Source: Marinilabiliaceae bacterium ANBcel2
GTDB lineage: Bacteria; Bacteroidota; Bacteroidia; Bacteroidales; Marinilabiliaceae
Length of the DNA: 64,000 bases
NCBI GenBank assembly: GCA_029688995.1
Contig: JARULA010000007.1
Coordinates: forward strand, 62,001 to 126,000
Direction of reading: 5' to 3'
This document shows, piece by piece, positions 46,345 through 56,690 of the stretch. Made by a program: the position numbers and the translations under genes. The notes beneath the pieces were generated by a model. That model was not told where the DNA came from. It searched no databases and saw only the letters and a program-made list of their open reading frames with translations. Every line of letters starts with the position of its first letter. Position 1 is the stretch's first letter.

Positions 46345-48033
46345 ATGGATAACGAAAAGGTAAATTTTATCTACGAAGAGATAAACCAAGATTTGCAAGA
46401 GGGGAAAAACAATAAAAAAATTTTAACGCGGTTTCCTCCCGAGCCAAACGGCTACCTTCATATAGGTCATGCAAAATCGATCTGCCTTAACTTTGGAATT
46501 GCTAAATACTACAATGCAGAGTGTAATTTAAGATTTGACGATACCAATCCTGCTAAAGAGGAGGTTGAATATATAGATTCAATAAAAGAGGATATAGAGT
46601 GGCTTGGATTTAAATGGGCAAACCAGCCAAAATTTGCATCCGACTATTTTGAACAGCTCTATTTGTGGGCCGAAAAACTAATAAAAAACGATAAAGCTTA
46701 CGTTTGTGAGCACACCCCCGAAGAGATCGCAGCCCAAAAAGGTACTCCAACTCAACCGGGAACCGAAAGCAAATACCGCAATCGCCCTTTTGATGAGAGT
46801 CTGGAGCTCTTTAGAAGAATGAGAAAAGGAGAGTTTAAAGATGGTGAAAAAATATTGCGTGCAAAAATAGATATGGCATCGCCCAATATGCACATGCGTG
46901 ATCCTATAATGTACCGCATACTTCATCAAGTTCACCACCGCACAGGAGATAAGTGGTGTATCTATCCAATGTATGATTATACACACGGACAGAGTGATTT
47001 TATCGAAGGAATTACCCACTCAATTTGCACCCTTGAATTTGAAGTACATCGCCCACTCTACAACTGGTTTTTAGAACAAATTCTTGAAGGAGAGCCTCAG
47101 CCTGAAGTAAAACCAAGACAGATAGAGTTTGCACGTTTAAACCTCAACTATACAGTAATGAGCAAAAGAAAACTGCTTGAGCTGGTTCAAAAAGGGGTTG
47201 TTCAAAGCTGGGATGATCCACGAATGCCAACTATCTCAGGGCTGCGCAGACGGGGATATACACCTGAATCGATAAAAATGTTTGCCGACCGTGTTGGTGT
47301 TGCCAAAAGAGATAATGTTATAGATATAGCACTGCTTGAATATTGTGCAAGAGAGGATTTAAACAGAACAGCTAAAAGAGTGAATGCTGTTTTAGATCCC
47401 ATAAAGCTAATAATAACAAACTATCCTGAGAATAAAACTGAGATGCTTGAGACTGTAAATAACCCCGAAGATGAGTCTGCAGGAACAAGAGAGGTGCCAT
47501 TCTCACGAGAGCTATACATCGAAAGAGATGACTTTATGGAAGATCCTCCAAAAAAGTTTTTCAGACTTGGGCCCGGTCGTGAAACCCGATTAAAGAGTGC
47601 ATACATAATAAAGTGTGAAGATTATAAAAAAGATGAAGAGGGAAATATCACTGAGATATATTGTACATACGATCCCGAAACAAAGAGCGGCATGCCTCAA
47701 AGCAACCGTAAAGTAAAAGGTACTCTTCACTGGGTATCGGCAAAACATGCAATAGATGCAGAGGTAAAGTTATATGACAGACTCTTTATGGATCCCGAGC
47801 CCGACGGTCACAAGGATAAAGAGTTTAAAGAGTTTTTAAATCCCGAATCACTTAAAATATTAAAAGGGTGCAAACTTGAGCCTCAGCTTGGCAGTGCCAA
47901 ACCGTTAGACAATTTTCAATTTCAACGAATAGGCTACTTTTGTGCCGATAAAGAGTCAACAAAAGAGCACCTTATATTTAATAAAACCGTTGGCTTAAGA
48001 GATAGCTGGTCAAAAAAGAGTAAAAAACAGTAA
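46345..48033 (+). CDS. glnS: Glutamine--tRNA ligase
   Basis: A 562-residue class I synthetase for tRNA-Gln. It has the HIGH motif in [34 protein letters not shown], the KMSKS-type [11 protein letters not shown], and two C-terminal anticodon-binding beta barrels. It is a single-gene unit bounded by a terminator at 48045-48067. Confidence 0.97.
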   Translation: MDNEKVNFIYEEINQDLQEGKNNKKILTRFPPEPNGYLHIGHAKSICLNFGIAKYYNAECNLRFDDTNPAKEEVEYIDSIKEDIEWLGFKWANQPKFASDYFEQLYLWAEKLIKNDKAYVCEHTPEEIAAQKGTPTQPGTESKYRNRPFDESLELFRRMRKGEFKDGEKILRAKIDMASPNMHMRDPIMYRILHQVHHRTGDKWCIYPMYDYTHGQSDFIEGITHSICTLEFEVHRPLYNWFLEQILEGEPQPEVKPRQIEFARLNLNYTVMSKRKLLELVQKGVVQSWDDPRMPTISGLRRRGYTPESIKMFADRVGVAKRDNVIDIALLEYCAREDLNRTAKRVNAVLDPIKLIITNYPENKTEMLETVNNPEDESAGTREVPFSRELYIERDDFMEDPPKKFFRLGPGRETRLKSAYIIKCEDYKKDEEGNITEIYCTYDPETKSGMPQSNRKVKGTLHWVSAKHAIDAEVKLYDRLFMDPEPDGHKDKEFKEFLNPESLKILKGCKLEPQLGSAKPLDNFQFQRIGYFCADKESTKEHLIFNKTVGLRDSWSKKSKKQ

Positions 48034-48044
48034 TTAAAAAATAG

Positions 48045-48067
48045 AGGGGCTGCTCACCGCAACCCCT
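48045..48067. terminator. Bidirectional terminator between glnS and the LytTR regulator
   Basis: AGGGG (48045-48049) pairs with CCCCT (48063-48067), with an inner TGC/GCA stem closing a five-base loop. On the plus strand there is one C-A mismatch; on the minus strand the same position is a G-U pair. T-tracts follow in both directions (TTTTT on plus, TATTTTTT on minus), fitting the convergent genes. Confidence 0.6.
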
Positions 48068-48102
48068 TTTTCCCCTCTTTATAAAAGAGCAACTTAGAAG
48101 GT

Positions 48103-48885
48103 TCATCTATCGAGCCATTTTTTAAATTTTCCGGCTCTTAATCGGCTAACAGTAATCTTCTCATCACTATTGGAGCCATCAATTTTAACAATTAGTTTAC
48201 CTCCAAAATAGTTTTCAATACGTGCTACAGCATTAATGTTGACAATTACCTGACGATTGGCCCTGAAAAATATATCAGGATCAAGCTCCTTTTCAAGTCT
48301 CTCCAAAGAAAAATCAATAATTTCTACTTTGCCCGAAAAGGTGACGGCATGAGTAACTTTTTCAATAACATTGAAAAAAGCAATATCATTAACACTCATC
48401 TGTATATAACCATCTCCTTTAGGAACCAAAAACCTTTGTCGATATCCCTTTTGAAGCATTGCTTCACCTTTTATCTCCTCAAAACTCTTTTGAATAAGTG
48501 ATATACTCTTCTCTACACTAAAGGTATCTTTAATATTTTCTATCTTCTCAAAAATTTTTAACAGCTCCTCCTCTTTTACCGGCTTTAAAAGATAGGCAAC
48601 ACTATTGTAGTCAAAAGCATCTAATACATACTCATCATAAGCTGTTGTAAATACTATAACCTTATTGGTCATATCCACACTATCAAAGATAGAAAAGCAG
48701 ATCCCGTCTGAGAGCTGAATATCCATAAACATTAAGCAAGGACCGGGGTTGCTTTTTATCCAATGAATGGTATCCTCAACACCTGTGAGCTTAGCAACAA
48801 TTTCACATTCAGGATTAACTGCAGCTATTTTTTCTTCAAGAGCCTCAGCCAGTATAGGCTCATCTTCAACTATTACTGCTTTCAT
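48103..48885 (-). CDS. LytTR-family response regulator
   Basis: A 260-residue regulator: receiver domain (1-120) with E7/D8 pocket, phospho-acceptor D55 (LMFMDIQLSD), T80 region and K102 (LLKPVK), then a LytTR DNA-binding domain (about 150-258: FFRANRQVIVNINAVARIE). It follows its partner histidine kinase by 33 bp. Confidence 0.94.
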   Translation of the reverse strand: MKAVIVEDEPILAEALEEKIAAVNPECEIVAKLTGVEDTIHWIKSNPGPCLMFMDIQLSDGICFSIFDSVDMTNKVIVFTTAYDEYVLDAFDYNSVAYLLKPVKEEELLKIFEKIENIKDTFSVEKSISLIQKSFEEIKGEAMLQKGYRQRFLVPKGDGYIQMSVNDIAFFNVIEKVTHAVTFSGKVEIIDFSLERLEKELDPDIFFRANRQVIVNINAVARIENYFGGKLIVKIDGSNSDEKITVSRLRAGKFKKWLDR

Positions 48886-48918
48886 TGGTTCAAAATTTTA
48901 TAATTGTTTGATAAAAAA

Positions 48919-49992
48919 TCACAAATCAGTAATCCTCTCCTCAATAAAAGGAACCTTTACAATATAATAATCTTTATCGCAAAAAACTTCCAGCTCCCTG
49001 TTGGTATTTAACAGCTCAATGCGTCTGCTTAGATTTGATAATCCGGTATTAGTAGAGTAGGTAGAACTTTTGGGTCGCAAATTGTTTTTTACAATAAAGT
49101 GCTCCTTAGTAGCTGTAAGCTCTATTTTTAAAGGGTTATTGCTATCAATAATATTATGCTTAATTGCATTTTCTATAAGGAATTGCAGACTAAGAGTTGG
49201 AATTTTTTTATCTAAAAATTGCTCCTCTACCAGAGATTCAAAAACCAAACCATTAACTCTCTGCTTTTGAAGTGCAATATATGAATAGATAAAATTGAGC
49301 TCACTCTTTAATGTAACCACCTTTTTTTTACTACGCAAAAGAACATATCTATATACGTCGGTAAAATTCTCGGCAAAAGAGAGTGCTGCTTTTTGATCAT
49401 TTGGAATTATTGCCACCAAAGTACTTAAATTATTAAAAAGAAAATGGGGATTTAACTGATCCTGCAAAGCAAAATAATCAAGCTCTAACTTCTCTCTGTT
49501 AAGCCTTTCATTATCCCTTATAAATTTGCTCAAAGTTAAATGGTAGTTCCACCCTATTAATGCACATACATAAATTATTGTAAACAGGACTAATAACACC
49601 ATTAAAATACGCATATTCTCTTCACGCATACTCCGCTGCTCTATGAATAAATCCCCGAAGCGATCGGCCATAATAACAATAATAACAAGCCATACCAAAG
49701 CAAAAACAAAAAGCAGAAGCACTCGTTTTTTAACAGCAGTATGCCAGGGATAGCGATTAGCAAAACTGGCATCAAACATAAAAATTCCCTCACAAAGAAC
49801 AACTAAAGTAACAGCAGCAAAAACAATTCCTCTTAAAACCATATTTAATTCATATGCAGGATCATAGTCAACTTTCTCTTTTATAAAAAGAATATGAAGT
49901 AAAAGTATTATAAAGAGTGAAGCCAAAAGCTCAACTCCTATCCTGCGTAAATCAAAGCGTTTAATAGCTATAAAATCTTCTCTTTTGCGCAT
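48919..49992 (-). CDS. LytS/YehU-like sensor histidine kinase
   Basis: A 357-residue membrane kinase with four hydrophobic segments (about 21-38, 52-72, 91-110, 128-149) and no large extracytoplasmic domain, then the His_kinase domain with phospho-acceptor H183 (LNPHFLFNNLSTL) and the ATPase N-box LQFLIENAIKHNI. The signal is unknown. It is divergent from the CotH gene, separated by 190 bp. Confidence 0.93.
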   Translation of the reverse strand: MRKREDFIAIKRFDLRRIGVELLASLFIILLLHILFIKEKVDYDPAYELNMVLRGIVFAAVTLVVLCEGIFMFDASFANRYPWHTAVKKRVLLLFVFALVWLVIIVIMADRFGDLFIEQRSMREENMRILMVLLVLFTIIYVCALIGWNYHLTLSKFIRDNERLNREKLELDYFALQDQLNPHFLFNNLSTLVAIIPNDQKAALSFAENFTDVYRYVLLRSKKKVVTLKSELNFIYSYIALQKQRVNGLVFESLVEEQFLDKKIPTLSLQFLIENAIKHNIIDSNNPLKIELTATKEHFIVKNNLRPKSSTYSTNTGLSNLSRRIELLNTNRELEVFCDKDYYIVKVPFIEERITDL

Positions 49993-50015
49993 TTAATATA
50001 TAATATTATTTAATA

Positions 50016-50023
50016 CAAAAATA
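50016..50023 (-). promoter_or_regulatory. Candidate -7 element for the histidine kinase operon
   Basis: Minus-strand TATTTTTG matches TAnnTTTG, 23 bp upstream of the kinase ATG. A partial -33 (GTTG) lies 17 bp further upstream. Confidence 0.33.
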
Positions 50024-50182
50024 GATATATTAAAAATAAACAACTCCAATATCTCATCAAGATAAATAAAGTAAGCGTTCAAAAGTATAATTAACCAACT
50101 GAATTGCATATTAAAGTTTTTGCATCAACCATTTATTTTTATGATATTTCCGCAAAAATTTATATCAGCTTAAAATAAGTGT

Positions 50183-53100
50183 ATGAAATTACTCCGGGTT
50201 ATTATAACCATATCATCTATTCTTTTCTCCTCTTTCTATTATACAGCAACTGCTGAAAAGATCAACAACATTCGCATAACCGAAATTATGGCTTCAAACT
50301 CAAATACAATTGCCGATGAAGAGGGAGACTATGAAGATTGGATTGAAATTCACAATAGTGGCAATGAGCCAGTAAATTTAAACAACTGGGGATTGTCTGA
50401 CGATGAAACAACTCCTTTTAGATGGCAATTCCCCAATATAACAATAGACCCGGGAGAGTATATGATTGTATGGGCATCGGGAAAAAATCGCAAAAGGGAT
50501 GAACAAGATCAAAAGAGTGGTATAGTAAGAGAGGTGTGGTGGAATATTCCGGGGGCAAATGTTGATGATCTTTTAAATCATCCGGCCTTCCCGGGTAATC
50601 CAAGCCATAGAGAGATAGAGAACGAACATTTTGAAGCGCCTACAGATATTGCCGATGAATATGGTCAAAGAATGCATGGGTTAATTGAGGCTCCTAAAAC
50701 AGGAGAGTATAGATTTTGGATATCGGGAGATGACAACTCCCGTCTGTTTTTAAGCAGTAACGAAAGCAGCAACAATCAGCAGCTAATAGCTGAAGTACCG
50801 GGATGGACAAATCCAAGAGAGTGGAATAAGTTTTCTGAACAGAGATCTGATTATATTCACCTTAAAGAGGGAAAACAATACTACATTGCGGCATTAATGA
50901 AAGAGGCGTTTGGCGGAGATAATCTTGCAGTGCGATGGGAGCTGCCCGACGGTACAATCGAAGAGCCAATTTCAGCTTCACATATATATACCCCTTCACA
51001 ACAACTTCACACAAATTTTGCTATCTCATCGGATGGAGAGCCAATACTTTTAACCACTAACGAAGGGGTAACAATACAATACATCGCTCCTACAGTAATA
51101 CCGGGAGATATCTCTTACGGAACAGTTGAGGGAGAAGAGGGGTATTTCTATTTTAATGAACCCACTCCGGGAGAACCCAATAGTACTACACCCTACAATG
51201 AATTAATAAAAGAGGGACCACAATTTTCTCATACAGGAGGTTTTTACAAAGATAAATTTGATTTAACCTTAACTACCGATTATGCAGATGCAGAGATAAT
51301 ATATACAACCGATGGATCTAAACCGGATCCCAATAACAAAGAGGGTAAAACCTACTGGTACAAAAACAGCTATCCTCACGGAAACTTAATTTCGGGGGAA
51401 AAAGAGACCAAGTTATATGAGGATAAAATAACAATCACAGACAGGTCAGCATCTCCCTACTCAATAGCAGGTATTAATACACAATTTTCGAATAGTCCCC
51501 GACTACCACGCAGCAACATATTTAAAGGTACCGTAATAAGAGCCTCAATTGTAAAAGATGGAGCACTCTCTCCCAAACCGGTAACTCACACATACTTTAT
51601 AACACCAGAGGGTAAAGAGAGATTTTCATTACCTGTAATATCTATCACTACGGATGAAGATAACCTGTTTGACTACTATGAAGGAATATACGTAGCAGGC
51701 AAAGTGGCAGATGATTGGAGAGAAAATAATCCGGATGGAAATTTTACCGGCGGAACTCAGTCAAATTATAACCAAAGGGGTATGGACTGGGAAAAAAATG
51801 CCCATATCGAATATTTTGAAGAGAGCTCAAATGCGGTGTTAACACAAAATATCGGAGTAAGAGTACATGGAGGGTGGAGCCGCGCCAATTATATGAAGTC
51901 AATACGCCTGTACAGCAGATATGCTTACGATGATGATAACACATTTCACTATCCCTTTTTTGGTGAACTGCCTGCTGATGGTAACCCCGAAAAAAGAGTA
52001 ACATCTTTTCGACGACTAATGCTGCGTAACTCAGGAAACGATATGCACAGCACTATGTATCGGGATGCTTTAATGCAAGAGCTTGTAAAGGAGCTGCCTT
52101 TCACAACTCAGGCATATCAACCTGTAATACATTTTATTAACGGGGAGTATTGGGGAATTATAAATATGAGAGAGAGGTACGATCAGCACCATATCTCTTC
52201 TCATTATAATATGGATCCCGAGGATGTAGTTATTTTAGAGGCCAATGGAAATATAGACACCGGCATAGGAGGAGACAGAGAGCATTTTGATAATATATTA
52301 AATGTGGTAGAGACACAAAATATAAATTCAGAGCAAATATGGAAAAATGTCAAATCAAGTGTTGATTTAGAAAATATAGCTCACTACTTTGCAGCTCAAC
52401 TCTATTTTCATAACACTGACTGGCCACACAACAATCTGACCTTTTGGAGAAAAAGGGATTCAAACCCACCTAATAATGCGCCCTATGGACATGACGGAAA
52501 ATGGAGATGGATGATGTATGATGTTGATTTTGGCATGGCTTTAAGCGGTAATTACTATAGCAATGCCATAAACCATGTAATGGGTTCATCAGCTATATCG
52601 GCAAGACTCTTTAGAGGCCTTCTTGAAAATGATGATTTTCGTTATCTGTTTCTTAATACAGTAGCGGATCAACTAAACAGCTGCTTTAAAAAAGATTTTG
52701 TTCATAACACTATCGATAGATTTAATGATACTCTTGAACCTGAAAGAGACGAGCATTACAACAGATGGAGCAGTGGAGTAGACAGAGGACAATCAATGAA
52801 AACTTTTGCATCGCAAAGACCGCAATATGTAAGAAGTCAAACCCAAAACCAGTTTAATTTATCGGGCACCTATAATTTAATAGTAGAGAAAGAAGGAGGA
52901 GGGGGAAAAATAAAGGTCAATTCATTAACAATAGATAAAAATTTGCCTGGTCTTGAAGATTATGAAAATCCATATCCCTGGTCGGGTCAATATTTTCATA
53001 ACATTCCAATAAAACTAAAAGCTGTTGACACAAAAAGTCATACATTTTCACACTGGGAGGGAGACCATATAGGAGAAAGCAGCGAAAGGGAAATAACCAT

Positions 53101-54001
53101 TCAATCAACCCAGAATCAATCAGTAAAAGCAATATTTATTGCTTCCGAAAGAGAGGTTATTCACTACTGGCATTTTAATAATTTATCTGATGAGAGTTTT
53201 AATAGAACAGAAGCAGATATCTCAAAAACCGATAAGAAAGGTTCAATTGCGATTGAGGGAGAAGGTGAGGGATATATGGATATTGTGGATGACGGAACTA
53301 TAATAAACTCTTATAACAACACTATTGAGGGATTAGCATTAAGAGTTAGAAACCCTTTAAACAATAATCATCTTAAACTTAAAGTTCCAACTACAAATTA
53401 CGACAAACCAATATTGAGATATGCTGTTAAACGAACCACGAATGGTCCACGTATTAACAACATTTATTATCGGACTGATAATGAAGGTGAATGGAAAAAA
53501 ATTAAAACGCAAATAAAAGTAACTTCAGAATACCGGATAATAGAAGCTGATTTTTTAAATATTCCTGAAACCTATAACAATGATAATTTCTCTGTAAAAA
53601 TTGACTTTACAGGCGATCACACAGCTGGCAGTGACGGCAATAACAGATTCGACAACATAACATTAACCGGTCATAAAGCAGTTGAAGATCAAGATGAAGA
53701 GGAAGAAAATGAAGAGAAAGAAAATGGAGAGGAAGAAAATGGGGAAGATAAAAATGGGGATAAGGAGTATATACATAACATCTATCCCAATCCGGCCGGT
53801 GAGGAGATAAATATAAGGTCATCAAATAATATAAAAAGGGTAACTGTTTACAATATTGGGGGGCAAAAAATTTTACAATATCACCTGCCCGACAACAACA
53901 AAAAAATATCTCAAAACGTTTCATCTCTCACAGCGGGGATATATATTTTTGAGATAGTAACCTCTAAAGAGACCCTGAAAGAGAGAGTAATTATATATTA
54001 A
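50183..54001 (+). CDS. Large T9SS cargo with lamin-tail, PA14 and CotH kinase domains
   Basis: A 1272-residue exported multidomain protein. Signal peptide 1-24; lamin-tail domain about 28-100 (ITEIMASNS, DWIEIHN); PA14-like domain 150-272; chitobiase C-terminal-like domain 345-473 (IIYTTDGSKPDPN); CotH kinase-fold domain about 480-860 with WPHNN, TFWR (753-756) and the metal-binding YDVDFG (779-784); InlB-type beta-repeat about 895-985; a further beta domain 990-1163; a Glu/Asn/Gly linker 1166-1195; and a T9SS type A sorting domain 1199-1272 (IYPNPAGEEINI). CotH domains are atypical protein kinases; the target here is unknown. It is convergent with a DUF4956-VTC-HlyD gene group whose families often occur with CotH genes. 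Confidence 0.88.
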   Translation: MKLLRVIITISSILFSSFYYTATAEKINNIRITEIMASNSNTIADEEGDYEDWIEIHNSGNEPVNLNNWGLSDDETTPFRWQFPNITIDPGEYMIVWASGKNRKRDEQDQKSGIVREVWWNIPGANVDDLLNHPAFPGNPSHREIENEHFEAPTDIADEYGQRMHGLIEAPKTGEYRFWISGDDNSRLFLSSNESSNNQQLIAEVPGWTNPREWNKFSEQRSDYIHLKEGKQYYIAALMKEAFGGDNLAVRWELPDGTIEEPISASHIYTPSQQLHTNFAISSDGEPILLTTNEGVTIQYIAPTVIPGDISYGTVEGEEGYFYFNEPTPGEPNSTTPYNELIKEGPQFSHTGGFYKDKFDLTLTTDYADAEIIYTTDGSKPDPNNKEGKTYWYKNSYPHGNLISGEKETKLYEDKITITDRSASPYSIAGINTQFSNSPRLPRSNIFKGTVIRASIVKDGALSPKPVTHTYFITPEGKERFSLPVISITTDEDNLFDYYEGIYVAGKVADDWRENNPDGNFTGGTQSNYNQRGMDWEKNAHIEYFEESSNAVLTQNIGVRVHGGWSRANYMKSIRLYSRYAYDDDNTFHYPFFGELPADGNPEKRVTSFRRLMLRNSGNDMHSTMYRDALMQELVKELPFTTQAYQPVIHFINGEYWGIINMRERYDQHHISSHYNMDPEDVVILEANGNIDTGIGGDREHFDNILNVVETQNINSEQIWKNVKSSVDLENIAHYFAAQLYFHNTDWPHNNLTFWRKRDSNPPNNAPYGHDGKWRWMMYDVDFGMALSGNYYSNAINHVMGSSAISARLFRGLLENDDFRYLFLNTVADQLNSCFKKDFVHNTIDRFNDTLEPERDEHYNRWSSGVDRGQSMKTFASQRPQYVRSQTQNQFNLSGTYNLIVEKEGGGGKIKVNSLTIDKNLPGLEDYENPYPWSGQYFHNIPIKLKAVDTKSHTFSHWEGDHIGESSEREITIQSTQNQSVKAIFIASEREVIHYWHFNNLSDESFNRTEADISKTDKKGSIAIEGEGEGYMDIVDDGTIINSYNNTIEGLALRVRNPLNNNHLKLKVPTTNYDKPILRYAVKRTTNGPRINNIYYRTDNEGEWKKIKTQIKVTSEYRIIEADFLNIPETYNNDNFSVKIDFTGDHTAGSDGNNRFDNITLTGHKAVEDQDEEEENEEKENGEEENGEDKNGDKEYIHNIYPNPAGEEINIRSSNNIKRVTVYNIGGQKILQYHLPDNNKKISQNVSSLTAGIYIFEIVTSKETLKERVIIY

Positions 54002-54045
54002 GATAAAATAGTTAAGTAAGAGAGAGCCCTGCTCATTTTTAACAG

Positions 54046-54720
54046 CTAATCCTCATCAAAAAAGAGATTAACCTGATGTACTCCCGGCACTTTACGAAGT
54101 AAAGAGACAAGAAGGCTACCATTTTTTTCATCTTTAAGTTTAATATAGTACGAATACTCCATAAGTTGATCCATATCATCCCCAATAGTTTTAACATTAA
54201 CCAGCTTATGACCTTTACAATACTTTTTAAACAGAGCCCCAAAAGGGTTATCGGGAGTCTCTTCACTATCGGCAGCAATATGCATCAAAAACTCCTTTTT
54301 ATTTGAGAGCGAAAAACTAAACTTATTAATAAGAAGATATACTCCTCCCACCATAAAAGTTCCCAAAAATGCAATAGAGTAGAGTTTTACTCCGGCAGCC
54401 AAACCAATAGCAAGTGCAAAAAAGATAAACATTATATCAGAGGCATCTTTAACAGCAGTTCTAAAACGGATAATCGACATTGCCCCCACCATACCAAAAG
54501 CCCTGGCCAAATTATTTCCTATTACCATTATAACTATAGAGGTTATCATAGTAAGCATCACAATAGAGATGGTAAAGGCAGCAGAGTAATTAAGTCCCTG
54601 ATAAGTATGCTTATAAAGCAGCGCTATTAAAAGTCCGCACACCATAGCGACCAACACATTGGCAAAAACATCCGCTGCAGTAATGTTAAAAGTGAAAATT
54701 GTTTGAATATCCTCCATCAA
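54046..54720 (-). CDS. DUF4956 integral membrane protein
   Basis: A 224-residue inner-membrane protein: four hydrophobic segments between about residues 15 and 135, with the family signature GMVGAMSIIRFRTAVKD in a cytoplasmic loop, then a soluble C-terminal domain (about 140-224) ending in an acidic tail. DUF4956 proteins have no established activity and tend to sit beside VTC-domain genes, suggesting a membrane partner or channel. It is 10 bp downstream of the VTC gene. Confidence 0.9.
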   Translation of the reverse strand: MMEDIQTIFTFNITAADVFANVLVAMVCGLLIALLYKHTYQGLNYSAAFTISIVMLTMITSIVIMVIGNNLARAFGMVGAMSIIRFRTAVKDASDIMFIFFALAIGLAAGVKLYSIAFLGTFMVGGVYLLINKFSFSLSNKKEFLMHIAADSEETPDNPFGALFKKYCKGHKLVNVKTIGDDMDQLMEYSYYIKLKDEKNGSLLVSLLRKVPGVHQVNLFFDED

Positions 54721-54730
54721 TAAATATCTA

Positions 54731-55483
54731 TTAATAAGTTAATTTTCGATTATATTTGGCAACATCATAACCTATTGTATATTTTGAAATTGCATCGTTA
54801 CGCAGTTTAAACTCCTGAACAACTGATCGTGCCCACAAAGGCATCTCATCGGTAAAATATTTTATCTCTAAAACAAAATGGCTGTCAAATAATCTTTTTA
54901 AATCAGACTCCTGATAAAGCGCATCAAAACCGGGGAAACCCTTACTACGAATATTTTTATCAAAAGTTAACCTCACGCCACTATCCATTTTCCCAAAAAA
55001 AGCCTCTCTCTCGTAAGCAATAATATTAGTTGGCATATACTGCTTCTTTTTTAAATGATAAAAAAACCGTTTTGCATCATCAACCGGCTTTCTACTGCCA
55101 TTTGTAATAATATACTCTTCAAGATTACCAAAAACCATAGCCTTTTTAAGATCGCGATAATAGAGATTTGCCCTGTGCTTTTTTATTCTGTTACCAATTT
55201 TTCTTTTAATCTCAAGCACCACTTTATTATTGGGATCATAACTATTATAGCCTCTAATCCGCAATTTACGCCTCAACTTTATACCACTATCCTTTTGACC
55301 ATAACACTCCATATTTCGCGAATCAAGGTATATACTCCTAACAGTATATTGCCTCACACCAAATTTATTTGGAATAGTGTTTTCATCAGGAACTACAAAA
55401 GGAGCAATACGTTTGCGTAAAGGCTCCATCTGCTCATTGGGAACCAGGTACTTTCTCTCATATCTCAACTTCTCCCCTGCCAT
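54731..55483 (-). CDS. VTC-domain polyphosphate polymerase-like protein
   Basis: A 250-residue single-domain protein of the triphosphate-tunnel-like VTC family; the yeast Vtc4 domain makes polyphosphate from ATP. The tunnel-lining basic/acidic strands are visible: RYERKY (7-12), VRSIYLDS, RRKLRIRGY, VVLEIKRK, IAYEREAF and FVLEIKYF. No membrane segment, so a cytoplasmic catalytic domain relying on the neighbouring DUF4956 protein for membrane contact is plausible. It starts 3 bp after the HlyD-like gene. Confidence 0.9.
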   Translation of the reverse strand: MAGEKLRYERKYLVPNEQMEPLRKRIAPFVVPDENTIPNKFGVRQYTVRSIYLDSRNMECYGQKDSGIKLRRKLRIRGYNSYDPNNKVVLEIKRKIGNRIKKHRANLYYRDLKKAMVFGNLEEYIITNGSRKPVDDAKRFFYHLKKKQYMPTNIIAYEREAFFGKMDSGVRLTFDKNIRSKGFPGFDALYQESDLKRLFDSHFVLEIKYFTDEMPLWARSVVQEFKLRNDAISKYTIGYDVAKYNRKLTY

Positions 55484-55486
55484 AAA

Positions 55487-56575
55487 CTAACTTTGATAAA
55501 TCTTACGTGTTAACCTTTTAAGATATTCAACAATAGTTATCTCTCCACAACTAATTGTTGCCCTAACTTTTAAATTAGAAAGAACTATATCATTATGGTT
55601 TTCTAAAAGTGCAGTAACAAAAACAGTTTGGCGCTGATCCAGAGTTTGCACACTTTTATCAATATTTATAACTCTGCCCGATACAGGCGCCCCCTTAAAT
55701 AGTGAGTGAGCAACATCAACTGTCATCCCCTCATTTAAAAATTGTATCTCGCCAACCTCAACAGGCATCATAAGTACCATAGAGTCGATAGAGGCAACCC
55801 CGGCAATTAACCCTCCCTGCTCAAAAGCTAAATCTTCAATAAAAGTTCCGGTTAAAGGAGAGGTGACAACAAATGCATCTAGCCGCTCTTTAACACTGTT
55901 TATTTGTTTGTCAACAGCATCAATGGCAGTATCAATAAGATCAACCTCCTCTTTTTTTGATCCCGAAAGAGCCTCCCTGTAATTAGCCTCAGCAATTAAA
56001 ACATCTCTCTTTTTGGTCTGAAAACTATTTTGAGCCATCTCAAAATCCCGATCAGATATAACATCCTCACTATAAAGCTGCTCTGAACGCTCAAACTGCC
56101 TTTCTTCGGTCTCAAGCTGCAACCGGGCAAGCTCAAGAGCCTCTTTTGCAGCTTCTATACGGTGAGGAGTATCTCCGGTTATCAAAACATTTCGCTGACG
56201 TTTTAACTCTGCCTTTTCTCTTTTAAGCTCCATAAGCTTATACTGTTCAAGATGGGAATCAAAATGACCAATTGTATCACCCGCCCTTACCTTCTCATTT
56301 TTATCAATTTTACCATTAAATGTAAAAGAGAGGTGATCTCCTCGTTGAAACTCTGTAGAAGAGTAGCTTTTGATAGAGTTGCTAACATTACTCCTTAATG
56401 AGCTTACAACTGCTCCCCCATCATTTCGCGTTAAAGACCACTCAGCCGCAGGAAGCACAACCCCGTTACCGCTAACAGTATATGGAACCGATATATATAA
56501 CAAAACAAAAGCCGCCATAATAGTAACAGCGACTCCTATAAGCCACAACTTTAACTTTTCATTCATAAAAAACAC
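55487..56575 (-). CDS. HlyD-family membrane-fusion-like adaptor
   Basis: A 362-residue protein with one N-terminal membrane segment (about 10-30), a split lipoyl/barrel-sandwich (VSGNGVVLPAAE early, VTSPLTGTFIEDLAFEQGGLI late), a coiled-coil hairpin (about 115-235) and a beta-barrel region. Such adaptors link inner-membrane exporters to the outer membrane, but no ABC or RND transporter gene is adjacent. Instead it heads the VTC-DUF4956 group with 3-bp spacing, an unusual partnership. Confidence 0.82.
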   Translation of the reverse strand: MFFMNEKLKLWLIGVAVTIMAAFVLLYISVPYTVSGNGVVLPAAEWSLTRNDGGAVVSSLRSNVSNSIKSYSSTEFQRGDHLSFTFNGKIDKNEKVRAGDTIGHFDSHLEQYKLMELKREKAELKRQRNVLITGDTPHRIEAAKEALELARLQLETEERQFERSEQLYSEDVISDRDFEMAQNSFQTKKRDVLIAEANYREALSGSKKEEVDLIDTAIDAVDKQINSVKERLDAFVVTSPLTGTFIEDLAFEQGGLIAGVASIDSMVLMMPVEVGEIQFLNEGMTVDVAHSLFKGAPVSGRVINIDKSVQTLDQRQTVFVTALLENHNDIVLSNLKVRATISCGEITIVEYLKRLTRKIYQS

Positions 56576-56628
56576 TACATCTTAAAAAGACTTAAAAGTA
56601 TAAAAAGTTATCAGAGGAACCAATACAA

Positions 56629-56664
56629 AAGGCAGAAAACACCTTTTACGGTATCCCCTGCCTT
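56629..56664 (-). terminator. Probable terminator after nrdJ
   Basis: Read on the minus strand, AAGGCAG and CTGCCTT (7 bp) enclose an inner ACC/GGT hairpin and are followed by TTTGT. It lies in the 115-bp gap between nrdJ and the HlyD-like gene and suggests these are separate transcripts. Confidence 0.5.
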
Positions 56665-56690
56665 CAGTTTTAAACGGCACAATAAAATTT

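Noticed and set aside
50183-54001. CotH domain as evidence of sporulation
   Set aside because: CotH-fold proteins are widespread in non-spore-formers; here it has a T9SS sorting domain.
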